Origin: an uncultured Acetatifactor sp.
Lineage (GTDB): Bacteria > Bacillota > Clostridia > Lachnospirales > Lachnospiraceae
DNA: 64,000 nucleotides
Assembly (NCBI GenBank): GCA_947627535.1
Contig: CANQWM010000008.1
Location: 1 to 64,000, forward strand
Direction of reading: 5' to 3'
The position numbers and the translations under genes are program-made. Below the pieces are notes generated by a model. The model ran no database searches and had not been told where the DNA came from. It worked only from the letters and a program-made list of their open reading frames with translations. Below, piece by piece: positions 32,049 through 40,994 of this stretch. Each line of letters starts with the position of its first letter. Position 1 is the stretch's first letter.

Positions 32049-32212
32049 TGTTATAATCCTTGACAAGGAAAACTTGTGAAGCAAGTTTTTCTTGTATGTT
32101 ACAAGCTTTTCTTTTCCTTGATTTTGCCCTTATGAGGCTTTGTAACACGAGGGAAAAGAATATAACATAAGGGAAAGTCTAAGGGCAAACACATAAGTTT
32201 GGAGGTGGAGAT
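32049..32212 (+). promoter_or_regulatory. Structured leader with leader peptide (attenuator-like) before the acetyltransferase
   Basis: Extended -10 TGTTATAAT (32049-32057) implies a 5' UTR of about 150 nt. AAGGA precedes a 19-codon frame GTG 32076-TGA 32135 encoding VKQVFLVCYKLFFSLILPL. Alternative pairings exist: TGTTACAA (32097) with TTGTAACA (32139), and GCCCTTA (32126) with either CATAAGGG (32166) or TAAGGGC (32180). Such layouts regulate ribosome-drug resistance genes by translation-dependent attenuation. The regulatory role is inferred. Confidence 0.5.
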
Positions 32213-32716
32213 ATGATGGATGTTTCCCTTTTTTCGGATCGTTACTTTGTGCGGCGCATGGTATCAGACGACATTGAGGAAATATACAAATTATGCAGGA
32301 ATAATGCCCTGTATTATAAATATTGTCCTCCGTTTGTCACAGAACAAAGCATAGCCGATGACATGAAAGCATTGCCGTCGAATAAGGAGGCGTTTGATAA
32401 ATACTATGTAGGTTATTATGACGAAGATAAACTTATCGCCGTAATGGATCTTATTAGGGGATATCCGAATGACCGAACGGCATTTATCGGTTTCTTTATG
32501 ACAGATATTTCTGTTCAGGGCAAGGGGATTGGAAGCGAAATTATTCATGAGCTGTGTGCATACCTGAAAGAGTACGGGTTTTCGAGTATAAGGCTGGGCT
32601 GGGTCAGAGGCAATCCGCAGGCGGAGCATTTCTGGCACAAGAATGGATTTACGGAAGCGGGCGTTACTTATGATACAGATAACTATACTGTTATCGTGGC
32701 ACAGCTAGCTTTATAA
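32213..32716 (+). CDS. GNAT-family N-acetyltransferase
   Basis: 167 aa, complete. N-terminal RYFVRRMVSDDIEEIYKLCRNN is the GNAT opening; motif A is GFFMTDISVQGKGIGSEIIHEL (acetyl-CoA pyrophosphate loop QGKGIG), and motif B is SIRLGWVRGNPQAEHFWHKNGFTEAG. The substrate is unknown. Motif A/B resemble enzymes acting on small amines or antibiotics. The ribosome site GGAGGTGGAG precedes the ATG. The long structured leader with a leader peptide suggests induction by translation inhibitors, so a drug-modifying role is possible but not shown. Confidence 0.9.
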   Translation: MMDVSLFSDRYFVRRMVSDDIEEIYKLCRNNALYYKYCPPFVTEQSIADDMKALPSNKEAFDKYYVGYYDEDKLIAVMDLIRGYPNDRTAFIGFFMTDISVQGKGIGSEIIHELCAYLKEYGFSSIRLGWVRGNPQAEHFWHKNGFTEAGVTYDTDNYTVIVAQLAL

Positions 32717-33285
32717 ATTCCCGGCTGCTGAGCGGAACCCTCCAGAAAAGCCACGTTTTTTCATCTCGCTCTTTAAGAAACTCTTGCCACTGTCAAGATC
32801 AATTCGGGTAACACGTTGTTCCTGCCCTCATCATATTTTTTCTGTTCTTCTTCCGTCCTTCCTACCAGTGCAGCGCCGATCTCATCCAGATGATTGACAG
32901 CATTGTTGGGATTGCCTGAAAAGGGATTGCCGGCTGCTTGGACTTTTGTTATACTCAAAAAAGAAAGGAAGAAAACTCTCTGGCCTGCAAAACAGAGGAC
33001 ATTCCAAAGAATACGATCCGGCATATCGATGTTTGTGAACAGCACGATACAGATTCTTTTAACGGGAACCGATCATTCCTCTTAATTGGTCGGATTGGCG
33101 AATCAGCTGGCAAAAGAAGCGGGCGAACAGGGCTTTGCGGACGAGAAGTATTGGAGAGAAGCGGCGAGGCAGGTGGGAGTACCTGATTACAGGTGAGGTG
33201 GATTGACAATTGCTGCCGATGTAAATTTGTGAGCGGCATGCACAGACGATTGTTGATGGAAGCCGTTTTGATAAGGGAATCTATC
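32717..33285. other. Gene-poor stretch with a promoter and a gene-end fragment
   Basis: A good promoter TTGCCG-N17-TATACT with extended TGT (32927-32955, plus strand) has no clear gene after it. At 33084-33194 a frame reading VGLANQLAKEAGEQGFADEKYWREAARQVG ends in TGA and looks like the C-terminus of a lost gene. A minus-strand frame (32773-33045) is not recognised. The stretch looks like deletion debris. Confidence 0.4.
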
Positions 33286-33915
33286 ATGGATGTGATTGAG
33301 TATGGAAATCCAATAGCAGAAACCGTTTTGATACAGCTGGCGGGCGATCACGATATCGGAACAATAAAAAATGAATATGACGGCATCAAAGAAAATACAG
33401 AGAAAGAATTCAGACTGATAGCCATGAAGGTTGACGATTGGAACAGGGACCTTTCCCCATGGGAAGCGCCTGCCGTTTTCGGTAAAGAGGGGTTTGGGGA
33501 AGGCGCTTTGAACACATTCTCTGCGGTGCGAAAATACTGCGCGGACCAGAACAGGAAATATTATATCGGCGGTTATTCGCTGGCCGGACTTTTTGCGCTG
33601 TGGGCCGCGTATCAGACAGATATCTTTCAGGGCGTGGCCGCGGCGTCTCCATCTATCTGGTTTCCGAAATTTACGGAATATATGAAAGCCCATGAAATCA
33701 AATGCCACACTGTTTATCTCAGTCTTGGGGATAAAGAGGAAAAAACGCGGAATCTTGTTATGGCTTCAGTAGGAGAAAAGATCCGTCAGGCTTACAGTCT
33801 GCTGAAAGAGCGCGGCACAGACTGCACACTGGAATGGAATCCGGGAAATCATTTCAGGGATCCGGAATGGAGAATGGCGAAAGCATTTACCTGGGTGATG
33901 GAGAGAAAAACCTAG
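33286..33915 (+). CDS. Alpha/beta-hydrolase, esterase-like
   Basis: 209 aa. The nucleophile elbow GGYSLAGLFALW (G-x-S-x-x-G), a possible acid Asp in YLSLGDKEEKTRN and the catalytic His in NPGNHFRD are in the order of the alpha/beta-hydrolase fold. It resembles small esterases of the putative esterase/enterochelin esterase type. There is no signal peptide. I start at ATG 33286 with AAGGGAA before it; longer in-frame starts at 33193 and 33256 lack ribosome sites. It lies alone at the end of the accessory zone. Confidence 0.8.
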   Translation: MDVIEYGNPIAETVLIQLAGDHDIGTIKNEYDGIKENTEKEFRLIAMKVDDWNRDLSPWEAPAVFGKEGFGEGALNTFSAVRKYCADQNRKYYIGGYSLAGLFALWAAYQTDIFQGVAAASPSIWFPKFTEYMKAHEIKCHTVYLSLGDKEEKTRNLVMASVGEKIRQAYSLLKERGTDCTLEWNPGNHFRDPEWRMAKAFTWVMERKT

Positions 33916-34199
33916 TACGTGCTTTTGTAGTTATATGTTTGCAGCCGGAGGTTCTCCAGCGTGAATAAAACTGCGAAAAATTAATGAGAATGTCGATTGT
34001 ATCAAAGGTTGTCCCAGAATATGGGAAAAGATGGATAACAGCGTTTCCTTTGCAGAAGCCGCGCCGTGGCAAGGGGTGCAACCCCCAGTTGACAGATTTC
34101 CAGCCGCCGGTTGGTGGCAGGTAACCGCAGGGCAGGCTATGATTTTTCCTGCGGACGGCAATAAAGCCGCCGACAACATAATAGGACGGAGGAAAAAAT

Positions 34200-35204
34200 A
34201 TGATCCTTGCAGACAAAATTATCAATTTACGAAAGAAGAACGGCTGGTCTCAGGAAGAACTTGCGGAAAAAATGCAGGTATCAAGACAGGCGGTTTCCAA
34301 ATGGGAGGGCGCGCAGACGGTTCCTGATCTTGAAAAAATACTGATGCTCAGCAGGCTCTTTGAAGTCACTACAGATTATCTTCTCAAAGACGAAATTGAG
34401 GACGAAGAATTTACGGACGATGCGGACGATACGGACCGCGTACCTGTAAAACGGGTTTCTCTCGCCCTTGCAAACGAATTTCTGGATTGGAGAAAGCAGG
34501 CGGCCAAACGTATTGCCGTCGGCACTTTTCTTTGTATTGTCGCGCTGATCCCGATGTTTCTTTTAGACGCGGCATCGGAAACACAGATATTGGGGTATAC
34601 TGTTTCCGAAGATCTGGCTACGGGAGTTGGGCTTGTCTTTCTGCTTGTTTTTGTCACTGCCGCCGTTGCGATTTTCGTCTCCTGCGGTTTCAAAAATAAC
34701 CCGTTCGACTTCATCGACGAGGAGCCGTTTGAAACGGAGTACGGAGTGGACGGCATGGTAAAGGAAAAGCAGAAGGCGTATCGGGCTACTTATGTAAAAT
34801 ACAATATCATCGCCACCTGCCTGTGCGTTCTCTCTCCGATCCCGCTTGTTGCCGGTACGGCCACGGAAAATGATTTTTTCATAGTCGTCGCACTGACTGT
34901 CACAATGCTTGTGGTGGGGCTCGCAACGTTATTCTATATCATTGCCGGTGTCCGCTGGGCAAGTATGCAGAAGCTTTTGAGAGAGGGAGACTATGCGCTT
35001 AAAAATGCTCAGGAACAGAGAATAATCCGTATCAAAAAGAACGTCAGTGCGATCTATTGGCTCAGTGCGACCGCTATTTATCTCGGATGGAGCTTTCTGA
35101 CGAATTCATGGGGGATCACATGGGTTGTATGGCCGATTGCAGGGGTCCTGTTTGGCGTTGCCATGTGCGTTTGTAATCTGATAACAGACCGGAAGAAATC
35201 ATAG
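34200..35204 (+). CDS. XRE-family regulator with a membrane domain
   Basis: 334 aa. An N-terminal Cro/CI helix-turn-helix (residues about 5-62, [27 protein letters not shown]) is followed by an acidic linker and a membrane part with about six TM segments (near 103-118, 135-158, 200-218, 228-252, 282-298 and 302-320). Membrane-bound XRE regulators of this form are common in Clostridia and may sense the envelope directly. Ribosome site ACGGAGGAAAAAAT precedes the ATG. The next gene cassette, a two-component/ABC module, is 185 bases on, so regulation of it is possible. Confidence 0.88.
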   Translation: MILADKIINLRKKNGWSQEELAEKMQVSRQAVSKWEGAQTVPDLEKILMLSRLFEVTTDYLLKDEIEDEEFTDDADDTDRVPVKRVSLALANEFLDWRKQAAKRIAVGTFLCIVALIPMFLLDAASETQILGYTVSEDLATGVGLVFLLVFVTAAVAIFVSCGFKNNPFDFIDEEPFETEYGVDGMVKEKQKAYRATYVKYNIIATCLCVLSPIPLVAGTATENDFFIVVALTVTMLVVGLATLFYIIAGVRWASMQKLLREGDYALKNAQEQRIIRIKKNVSAIYWLSATAIYLGWSFLTNSWGITWVVWPIAGVLFGVAMCVCNLITDRKKS

Positions 35205-35389
35205 GTTTCGCTGCCTGTGCGAATGGCGCGGGCTGAACTGAAGAGTTGCCGTTTACGCTGCTGTGGTCTCATTCGTTTGAAACAGAGCAGGGCGTTGACG
35301 GCATCCGTTTGGGTGGAAGCAAATGGGTTAAAGAGCGGCTGATATGGCGGAAAATTTCGTGGATACGAAGGAGGATCGGTATCTGAAAC

Positions 35390-36103
35390 ATGAGCTGGTT
35401 TGACACAAAGCAGAAGAATTATTGCATTTTGATCATCGAGGACGATACGGAGATCAACCGTATGTTAAGCGTCCTTTTATCGCGGCACGGGTATGCTGTG
35501 GTCAGCGCGTATTCGGGAACGGAGGGCGTGCTGGTCCATGGCGGGGGAGTCGATCTGGTGCTGCTGGATCTGATGCTTCCGGGACGCAGCGGCGAAGAAA
35601 TCATTGCGGAGTTAAAGAAAAAACATAACGTGCCGGTGATTGTGCTGAGCGCGGTTTGCGATGTGAGCAAAAAGGTGGATCTGTTTGCGCTGGGAGCGGA
35701 CGATTATGTGACCAAGCCGTTTCACAATGAGGAACTGATCGCAAGAATCGAGGCCCGGCTGCGCGGCGGCAGAGGCGGGGAAGAGCCCTCCGGACGCCTT
35801 GCCTTCCGCGACATTGAGATCGACAGGAGCGATTTTACCGCAAGGTGCGCGGGCAGGCAGATGGAGCTTTCCCGACATGAATTTGAACTTTTGTGCCTCC
35901 TTGTGGAAAATTCCGGCAGGACCTGTACGAAAAGCATGATCTACGACCGTGTGTGGGATGATGAAAATTCCGCGGACGACAATACCTTAAATGTACATAT
36001 CAGCAAACTGCGGAAAAAACTGAAGGAATGCAGCCCCCAGGCCGAATACATCGAAACGGTATGGGGGATTGGGTATCGGCTGAAAAAAGAAGAGGGGAAT
36101 TAA
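35390..36103 (+). CDS. OmpR-family response regulator of the second ABC cassette
   Basis: 237 aa. A receiver domain with IEDDTE, phosphoacceptor Asp about 61 in LLDLMLPGRSG, Ser in VLSAV (in the Thr/Ser position) and Lys in VTKPF, then a winged helix ending in TVWGIGYRL. It begins a unit regulator-ABC ATPase-permease-kinase, the order used by lantibiotic/bacitracin resistance modules. Direct repeats before the ATPase gene are a plausible target. AAGGAGG precedes the ATG. Confidence 0.92.
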   Translation: MSWFDTKQKNYCILIIEDDTEINRMLSVLLSRHGYAVVSAYSGTEGVLVHGGGVDLVLLDLMLPGRSGEEIIAELKKKHNVPVIVLSAVCDVSKKVDLFALGADDYVTKPFHNEELIARIEARLRGGRGGEEPSGRLAFRDIEIDRSDFTARCAGRQMELSRHEFELLCLLVENSGRTCTKSMIYDRVWDDENSADDNTLNVHISKLRKKLKECSPQAEYIETVWGIGYRLKKEEGN

Positions 36104-36110
36104 GCCTTTT

Positions 36111-36154
36111 TTAAGACATTTGTTAAGAGTTTTTTCAGACCTCCCTTTTATAAT
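36111..36154 (+). promoter_or_regulatory. Phased-repeat promoter of the ABC cassette
   Basis: TTAAGA at 36111 and 36123 and TTCAGA at 36134 precede TATAAT (36149-36154). The boxes start 38, 26 and 15 bp before the -10 and no -35 hexamer is present. This is an OmpR-type activation layout. It lies between the regulator and ATPase genes. Confidence 0.6.
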
Positions 36155-36189
36155 AAGCTTATCGACAACAAACAAACGGGAGGTTTTAT

Positions 36190-37104
36190 ATGCGGGAAAC
36201 GGTATTGCAGGCACAGCGTCTTTCCAAGAGCTACGGCTCTTTTCGGGCGCTCGACAATGTGGATCTGACAGTTTATAAGGGAGACATTTGCGGGTTAATA
36301 GGAAGAAACGGCGCGGGTAAGACAACGATCATGAAAATCATCACAGGTCTTGCGGAAAAGTCCGGCGGGGAGTTTGAACTTTTCCAAAGGCCCGGGGAAG
36401 CGCTGGGAGACGAAAAAAGGAGAATCGGGTGCCTGATCGAAAATCCCGCTTTTTTCGGCGGACTTACGGCCCGGCAGAATTTGCAGTATTACGCGATTCA
36501 AAAGGGAATCGCCGACAGACGGCAGATTGACAGGGCGCTGGAGCTGGTGAATTTAAGTGATGTGGGGAATAAAAAGTTCCGCAAATTTTCTCTGGGAATG
36601 AAGCAGCGCCTTGGCATTGCGCTTGCGCTGATGGATCATCCTGATTTTGTGATTCTCGACGAGCCGATCAACGGGCTGGATCCTATCGGAATCAGGGAAC
36701 TTCGGGATACGTTTCAGCGTCTGAACGCCGAAGAGGAAATTACCTTTTTAATCTCCAGCCACATTCTTTCGGAGCTTTACATGACGGCAAACCGTTTTTT
36801 GATTCTTGACAGGGGGAGAGTGCTGAAGGAATTAACAAAGGAGGAACTGGATCTGGCGTGCATGCGCTGCCTGGCGGTTCACGCGGGCGATCTGAAGCAG
36901 GCCGCAGTCATATTGGAACAAAACGGAATCTCAGATTATAAGGTCATTGACGGGAAAGAACTTCGGGTGTATGACGAAGCGATCAGGCCGGAACGGCTGA
37001 ACCGTCTGCTGATGGACGGCGGCGTTGACGTGTCGGCGGTGTTTGAGACAGGCATTTCACTGGAGGATTATTTTACTTCTCTTGTGGACGGCAGAGAGCA
37101 ATAA
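36190..37104 (+). CDS. ABC transporter ATP-binding protein (BcrA/LanF type)
   Basis: 304 aa. Walker A GLIGRNGAGKTTIMKI, signature FSLGMKQRLGIALAL, Walker B FVILDEPINGLDP and switch His in ISSHIL are intact. The 80-residue C-terminal extension (RCLAVHAGDLKQAAVILEQN...) is typical of drug-exporting ABC-2 ATPases such as BcrA. GGGAGG precedes the ATG. With the six-TM permease that follows, it should form an exporter protecting against a peptide antibiotic; the substrate is inferred by family only. Confidence 0.93.
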   Translation: MRETVLQAQRLSKSYGSFRALDNVDLTVYKGDICGLIGRNGAGKTTIMKIITGLAEKSGGEFELFQRPGEALGDEKRRIGCLIENPAFFGGLTARQNLQYYAIQKGIADRRQIDRALELVNLSDVGNKKFRKFSLGMKQRLGIALALMDHPDFVILDEPINGLDPIGIRELRDTFQRLNAEEEITFLISSHILSELYMTANRFLILDRGRVLKELTKEELDLACMRCLAVHAGDLKQAAVILEQNGISDYKVIDGKELRVYDEAIRPERLNRLLMDGGVDVSAVFETGISLEDYFTSLVDGREQ

Positions 37105-37148
37105 CGGAACACGCGGAATGACTTTAGAAAGGATTTGGAGGGTACGTT

Positions 37149-37997
37149 ATGTTGAATATGATAAAAGCGGATTTTTACAGAGCAGTGAGAAGCAAGGCGA
37201 TTTATATTGCGGTAATCCTGATGCTGGTAATGCTGGCTCTTGATCTTTATACGGTGGAGCCGGGCAATTTGGGAATACATTTATCGATGAACATCGGGCC
37301 GCAGACTGAAATGAGCAGTGAGCTGTCCCAGATGGATTATGAACAGCTGAGCGCGCTCAGCATGAAAGATTACAGAAAATTGAGGCTGAAAATGACTGGC
37401 TACAGTCTGGACAGGGACATTCTTGCCTGCAATATAAATCTGTATTATGTTTTCATTTTTGTGGCGGCTGTGGCTGTGGCGGCTGATTTTTCCGGGAGCT
37501 GTGCGAAGAATACCCTTTCCTCCGCTATCAGCAGGAAAAAGTATTTTCTATCAAAATTTGTCTTTGCAATGCTTGTCTGCGCCATACTGCATTTCCTGAA
37601 TACTTATGTGATGTATTTCGGGAATCGTCTGTTCAACGGCGGGAATCTGGCGTCGGATCTCGGAAGCGTGACGCGGATTACGCTGCTGCAGCTTCCGCCG
37701 GTGCTGGCGCTGGCGGGAATCCTGACTGGACTTGCCTTTCTGCTTAAGAGGATGGCAGTCTTTAACGCAGTGGGGATCCCTTTTGTGATGATCGTGCAGG
37801 TGATTCTGAATTTTCTGAGCCTGGCGCTGAAGCTGCCGGAGGAAGTGATGCACTATGAGCTGCAGACGATGATCGCCAGACTGTCCATGGATCCTTCCCT
37901 GTCCTATACGCTGCGAAGCTATGCGGTGTGCGGGGGAATTGTGCTGCTGTTTGGCGCGGCCGGGTGGTTTTCATTCCGCAGGGCGGAGATCAGGTAA
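37149..37997 (+). CDS. ABC-2 type permease
   Basis: 282 aa with six TM segments (about residues 18-34, 98-118, 139-157, 178-200, 205-228 and 253-272). The first outer loop (about 35-95) is the largest. It has the ABC-2/LanE-BcrB pattern: NMIKADFYRAVRSKAIYIAVI at the N-terminus and a terminal FSFRRAEIR. It lies 44 bases after the ATPase gene and 30 bases before the kinase gene, so it is the membrane half of the same transporter. Confidence 0.87.
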   Translation: MLNMIKADFYRAVRSKAIYIAVILMLVMLALDLYTVEPGNLGIHLSMNIGPQTEMSSELSQMDYEQLSALSMKDYRKLRLKMTGYSLDRDILACNINLYYVFIFVAAVAVAADFSGSCAKNTLSSAISRKKYFLSKFVFAMLVCAILHFLNTYVMYFGNRLFNGGNLASDLGSVTRITLLQLPPVLALAGILTGLAFLLKRMAVFNAVGIPFVMIVQVILNFLSLALKLPEEVMHYELQTMIARLSMDPSLSYTLRSYAVCGGIVLLFGAAGWFSFRRAEIR

Positions 37998-38027
37998 AAA
38001 AGAGGAAGAAAAAGGAGGGACGGCAAA

Positions 38028-38936
38028 ATGGCGGCTGTGATCGGAATATTGGCGTTTGCTGTGGCAGTTTTGCTGTTCCTTTTGCTGTTTCACCGCTCTG
38101 AGATGAAGCATATTTCCAGGCAGCTTGGGGAGATCATGGACCGGGACACAAATGAGCTGGTCCATACCGTGGGAGCGGGAGGCGCCGACAGGGAACTGAT
38201 CAATGCGGTGAACGACGTATTGGAGAAAATGCGCAGGGAGGGGATCGCGTATCGGAAAAAGAGACATGACCTGGAGATGATGATAACGAATATTTCCCAT
38301 GATCTGCGCACCCCGCTGACGTCGGCCATGGGATATGTGGGCCTGCTTCGGGAGAGGGAGATTTCCCGGGAGGAGCAGGCGCGGGAGCTGGTGATCGTGG
38401 AGCAAAGGCTGCTCCGGCTGGAGGAGCTGATCAATTCTTTTTTTGAGTTTTCAAAGAGCATTACCGAAGACCATAAGCCGGAAATGGAGCCCCTTAATCT
38501 GACGGCGCTGCTGGAAGAAGCCATTGCGCACTACTATGACGACTACTGCGAGCGGGGGAGAAGGATCCTGTTTGAAAAGGATGGGACAAAATGCATGGTA
38601 TCTTCCAACCGGAACATGCTGATGCGGGTTTTTGAAAATTTGATCGGAAACGGATTAAAGCACGGGGAAGGCAGCCTTTTTGTCGATTTAAGCAGTTCGG
38701 ACGGGATCAGGATTCGTTTCAGCAACGCGGCGGGAGAGGAAAATATGGATGTGACTCATCTTTTTGACGAGTTTTATACCACGGATATCTCCCGCAGCAG
38801 GGGCAACACCGGTCTCGGGCTTGCAATTGCCAGACAGTTTACCCAGCTGCTCGGCGGCCGGATCAGCGCCCAGAGCCGTGACGGGATGTTCACGGTCACG
38901 GTGGAACTGCCTGGGCCATCTGCAGAGTCGCGCTGA
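38028..38936 (+). CDS. Sensor histidine kinase of the second ABC cassette
   Basis: 302 aa. A single N-terminal TM segment (about residues 3-22) with almost no outer part, then a linker, the H-box NISHDLRTPLTSAMGY (His about 91), N-box ENLIGNGLKHG and G-box GNTGLGLAIARQF. The lack of an outer domain points to sensing inside the membrane or through the ABC permease. It is the last gene of the cassette; its partner regulator is the first. AAGGAGGGACGGCAAA precedes the ATG. Confidence 0.92.
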   Translation: MAAVIGILAFAVAVLLFLLLFHRSEMKHISRQLGEIMDRDTNELVHTVGAGGADRELINAVNDVLEKMRREGIAYRKKRHDLEMMITNISHDLRTPLTSAMGYVGLLREREISREEQARELVIVEQRLLRLEELINSFFEFSKSITEDHKPEMEPLNLTALLEEAIAHYYDDYCERGRRILFEKDGTKCMVSSNRNMLMRVFENLIGNGLKHGEGSLFVDLSSSDGIRIRFSNAAGEENMDVTHLFDEFYTTDISRSRGNTGLGLAIARQFTQLLGGRISAQSRDGMFTVTVELPGPSAESR

Positions 38937-38946
38937 AAATTTTTTG

Positions 38947-38975
38947 TTGACAAAACAGGATGCGCTATGTATAAT
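38947..38975 (+). promoter_or_regulatory. Consensus sigma-A promoter of DUF177-rpmF
   Basis: TTGACA (38947-38952), 17 bases, TATAAT (38970-38975). Both hexamers are perfect. The start falls about 45 bases before the DUF177 ATG. Confidence 0.93.
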
Positions 38976-39025
38976 AACCTAGTGTGTGAAATGCGCACAA
39001 TAAAACCGTACATGCAGGAGTCGCT

Positions 39026-39547
39026 ATGCTGATCGATCTGTCCGATGTCCTGACAAATGAAGGCAGGGTGGAAAAGGCGGAAGCGCCGTTGGAGATGACA
39101 GTCTTTGACAGCGGAAGGGGAAGCTTTCCGATACTGGAAAAATCGCCGGTTTCTTTTGAGTTTGCGAACGTAAAGAAGGGAAGGGCGAGAATCCGGGGAA
39201 GTGTGAAGATTGTGTCTGCAGCTGTCTGTGACCGGTGTCTGACGGAAGTTCCCGTAGAGCTTAAGCTGGAATTTGACAGGCTTGTGGCCGCTCTGGATTC
39301 CGGGGAGGACGAGGAGGCGGACGACAGAAGCTTTATGGACGGCTTTCAACTGGATGTTGAGACTTTTGTGTACGATGAAATTTTAGGTAACTGGCCTGCG
39401 AAGATTCTGTGCAAGGAGGACTGCAAGGGGCTTTGCCTCAAATGTGGACAGAATCTGAATATGAGGGACTGCGGATGCGATACCTTCGTTCCGGACCCGC
39501 GTATGGCAGCGATACAGGATATTTTTAACAGGAGCAAGGAGGTGTAA
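39026..39547 (+). CDS. DUF177/YceD family protein
   Basis: 173 aa. It has the family layout: an N-terminal beta region, a central acidic segment (DSGEDEEADDRSF) and the Cys motif CKEDCKGLCLKCGQNLNMRDCGC that could bind zinc. DUF177 genes lie before rpmF in most bacteria, and members are linked to 23S rRNA accumulation, probably in 50S assembly. Here rpmF follows after two bases. AGGAG precedes the ATG. Confidence 0.9.
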   Translation: MLIDLSDVLTNEGRVEKAEAPLEMTVFDSGRGSFPILEKSPVSFEFANVKKGRARIRGSVKIVSAAVCDRCLTEVPVELKLEFDRLVAALDSGEDEEADDRSFMDGFQLDVETFVYDEILGNWPAKILCKEDCKGLCLKCGQNLNMRDCGCDTFVPDPRMAAIQDIFNRSKEV

Positions 39548-39549
39548 CG

Positions 39550-39729
39550 ATGTCCATTTGTCCCAAGAATAAATCTTCCAAAGGCAGAAGAGACAAGAGA
39601 CGTGCAAACTGGAAGATGACCGCCCCTACACTGGTAAAGTGCAGTAAGTGCGGTGCGCTCATGGTTCCCCACAGGGTTTGCAAGGCCTGCGGTTCTTACA
39701 ATAAGAAGCAGGTCGTAAGTGTTGACTGA
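39550..39729 (+). CDS. rpmF: 50S ribosomal protein L32
   Basis: 59 aa. MSICPKNKSSKGRRDKRRAN opens the protein, followed by a zinc-finger pair CSKCG and CKACGSYNKKQ, which makes it the Cys-containing (zinc-binding) form of L32. The start overlaps the ribosome site AGGAGG at the end of DUF177. A terminator follows 22 bases later. It is short and easily missed, but every family feature is present. Confidence 0.96.
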   Translation: MSICPKNKSSKGRRDKRRANWKMTAPTLVKCSKCGALMVPHRVCKACGSYNKKQVVSVD

Positions 39730-39750
39730 TTTATGAGATCTGCAAGGGAG

Positions 39751-39792
39751 ACTGTCACATCAGCCGAGAACGGTTAATGTGGCAGTTTTTTG
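39751..39792 (+). terminator. Terminator after rpmF
   Basis: ACTGTCACAT (39751-39760) pairs with ATGTGGCAGT (39777-39786), followed by six T. Confidence 0.85.
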
Positions 39793-39823
39793 TTACACCG
39801 GGAGTGTTTTTGATAAATAATAG

Positions 39824-39942
39824 TTGCCATGTATTCCTGAATGTAATATACTATCCATGACGCGGCGGTCTGATTTCCTCGCCTTATTTAGCTGAACGCC
39901 GGAAACGTTATGCTTGATTTTTGGGATACGGTTTAGTATAGT
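39824..39942 (+). promoter_or_regulatory. Two promoters of the plsX-acpP-rnc-smc-ftsY unit
   Basis: P1: TTGCCA (39824-39829), 17 bases, TATACT (39847-39852). P2: TTGATT (39914-39919), 17 bases, TATAGT (39937-39942), about 20 bases before plsX. A clear FapR operator was not recognised. Confidence 0.7.
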
Positions 39943-39963
39943 TTAAATAGGAAGGTAAACGGA

Positions 39964-40974
39964 ATGTCGGAAATGGTGAATGTGGCCGTAGATGCCATGG
40001 GCGGTGACAACGCTCCCGTTGAGGTGGTAAAGGGTGCAGTGGAGGCCGTCGGAGAAGACAAACGTGTCAAGGTGTTTCTGGTTGGCAGGGAGCCTGTGCT
40101 GCGGGAAGAGTTAAAAAAGTACGCCTATGACGCGGAACGGATCGAGGTTGTGCATGCCTCGGAGGTGATCGAGACAGGGGAGCCTCCCGTGATGGCAATC
40201 CGGACGAAAAAGGATTCTTCCATTGTAAAATGTATGCAGATGGTAAAGGAAGGCGTGTGCGACGCCCTTGTATCTGCCGGAAGCACCGGCGCTGTCCTTG
40301 TGGGCGGCCAGGTCATTGTCGGGCGGATCAAGGGAGTGGAAAGGCCGCCTCTTGCACCGGTGATTCCCAATGCCAAGGGTGTGAGCCTGCTTTTGGACTG
40401 CGGCGCAAATGTGGATGCAAGACCTTCGCAGCTTCTCCAGTTCGCAAAGATGGGCAGCATCTACATGGAGAGTGTCATCGGGGTTCAAAATCCGAGAGTT
40501 GGTCTGGTGAATATCGGCGTGGAGGAGGAAAAAGGCAACGCTCTGACGAAAGAGACATATCCCCTTCTCCAGAATTGTCCGGAGATCAATTTTATTGGCA
40601 ATGTGGAGGCGAGAGACATTCCTCTCGGCGTGGCGGATGTACTGGTCTGTGAAGCCTTTGCCGGGAATGTGGTACTGAAAATGCTGGAGGGCGTAAGCGG
40701 CGTCCTGATATCGAAAATTAAAGAGGGAATGATGGGTTCCCTTCGCAGTAAGATTGGCGCGCTGCTGGTAAAGCCGGCGTTAAAAAAGACGCTGAAGAGC
40801 TTTGATACCAAGGAGTATGGCGGTGCGCCGCTTTTGGGGCTGAACGGCCTTGTAGTCAAGACGCACGGGAGCAGTGAGGCTATCGAGATTCGGCATTCTA
40901 TCCTGCAGTGCATTGCGTTTAAGGAGCAGAATATCATTGGAAAGATCAAGGACCAGATAGTTCTGGGCGATTAA
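39964..40974 (+). CDS. plsX: Phosphate acyltransferase PlsX
   Basis: 336 aa. PlsX makes acyl-phosphate from acyl-ACP to start phospholipid synthesis at the membrane. It shows the N-terminal [19 protein letters not shown], the [10 protein letters not shown] and [18 protein letters not shown] motifs and the C-terminal [13 protein letters not shown]. Length is normal. acpP follows after 20 bases, the usual arrangement linking acyl transfer to its carrier. GGAAGGTAAACGG precedes the ATG. Confidence 0.97.
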   Translation: MSEMVNVAVDAMGGDNAPVEVVKGAVEAVGEDKRVKVFLVGREPVLREELKKYAYDAERIEVVHASEVIETGEPPVMAIRTKKDSSIVKCMQMVKEGVCDALVSAGSTGAVLVGGQVIVGRIKGVERPPLAPVIPNAKGVSLLLDCGANVDARPSQLLQFAKMGSIYMESVIGVQNPRVGLVNIGVEEEKGNALTKETYPLLQNCPEINFIGNVEARDIPLGVADVLVCEAFAGNVVLKMLEGVSGVLISKIKEGMMGSLRSKIGALLVKPALKKTLKSFDTKEYGGAPLLGLNGLVVKTHGSSEAIEIRHSILQCIAFKEQNIIGKIKDQIVLGD

Positions 40975-40994
40975 ATAAGAAAGAAGGAAACGTT

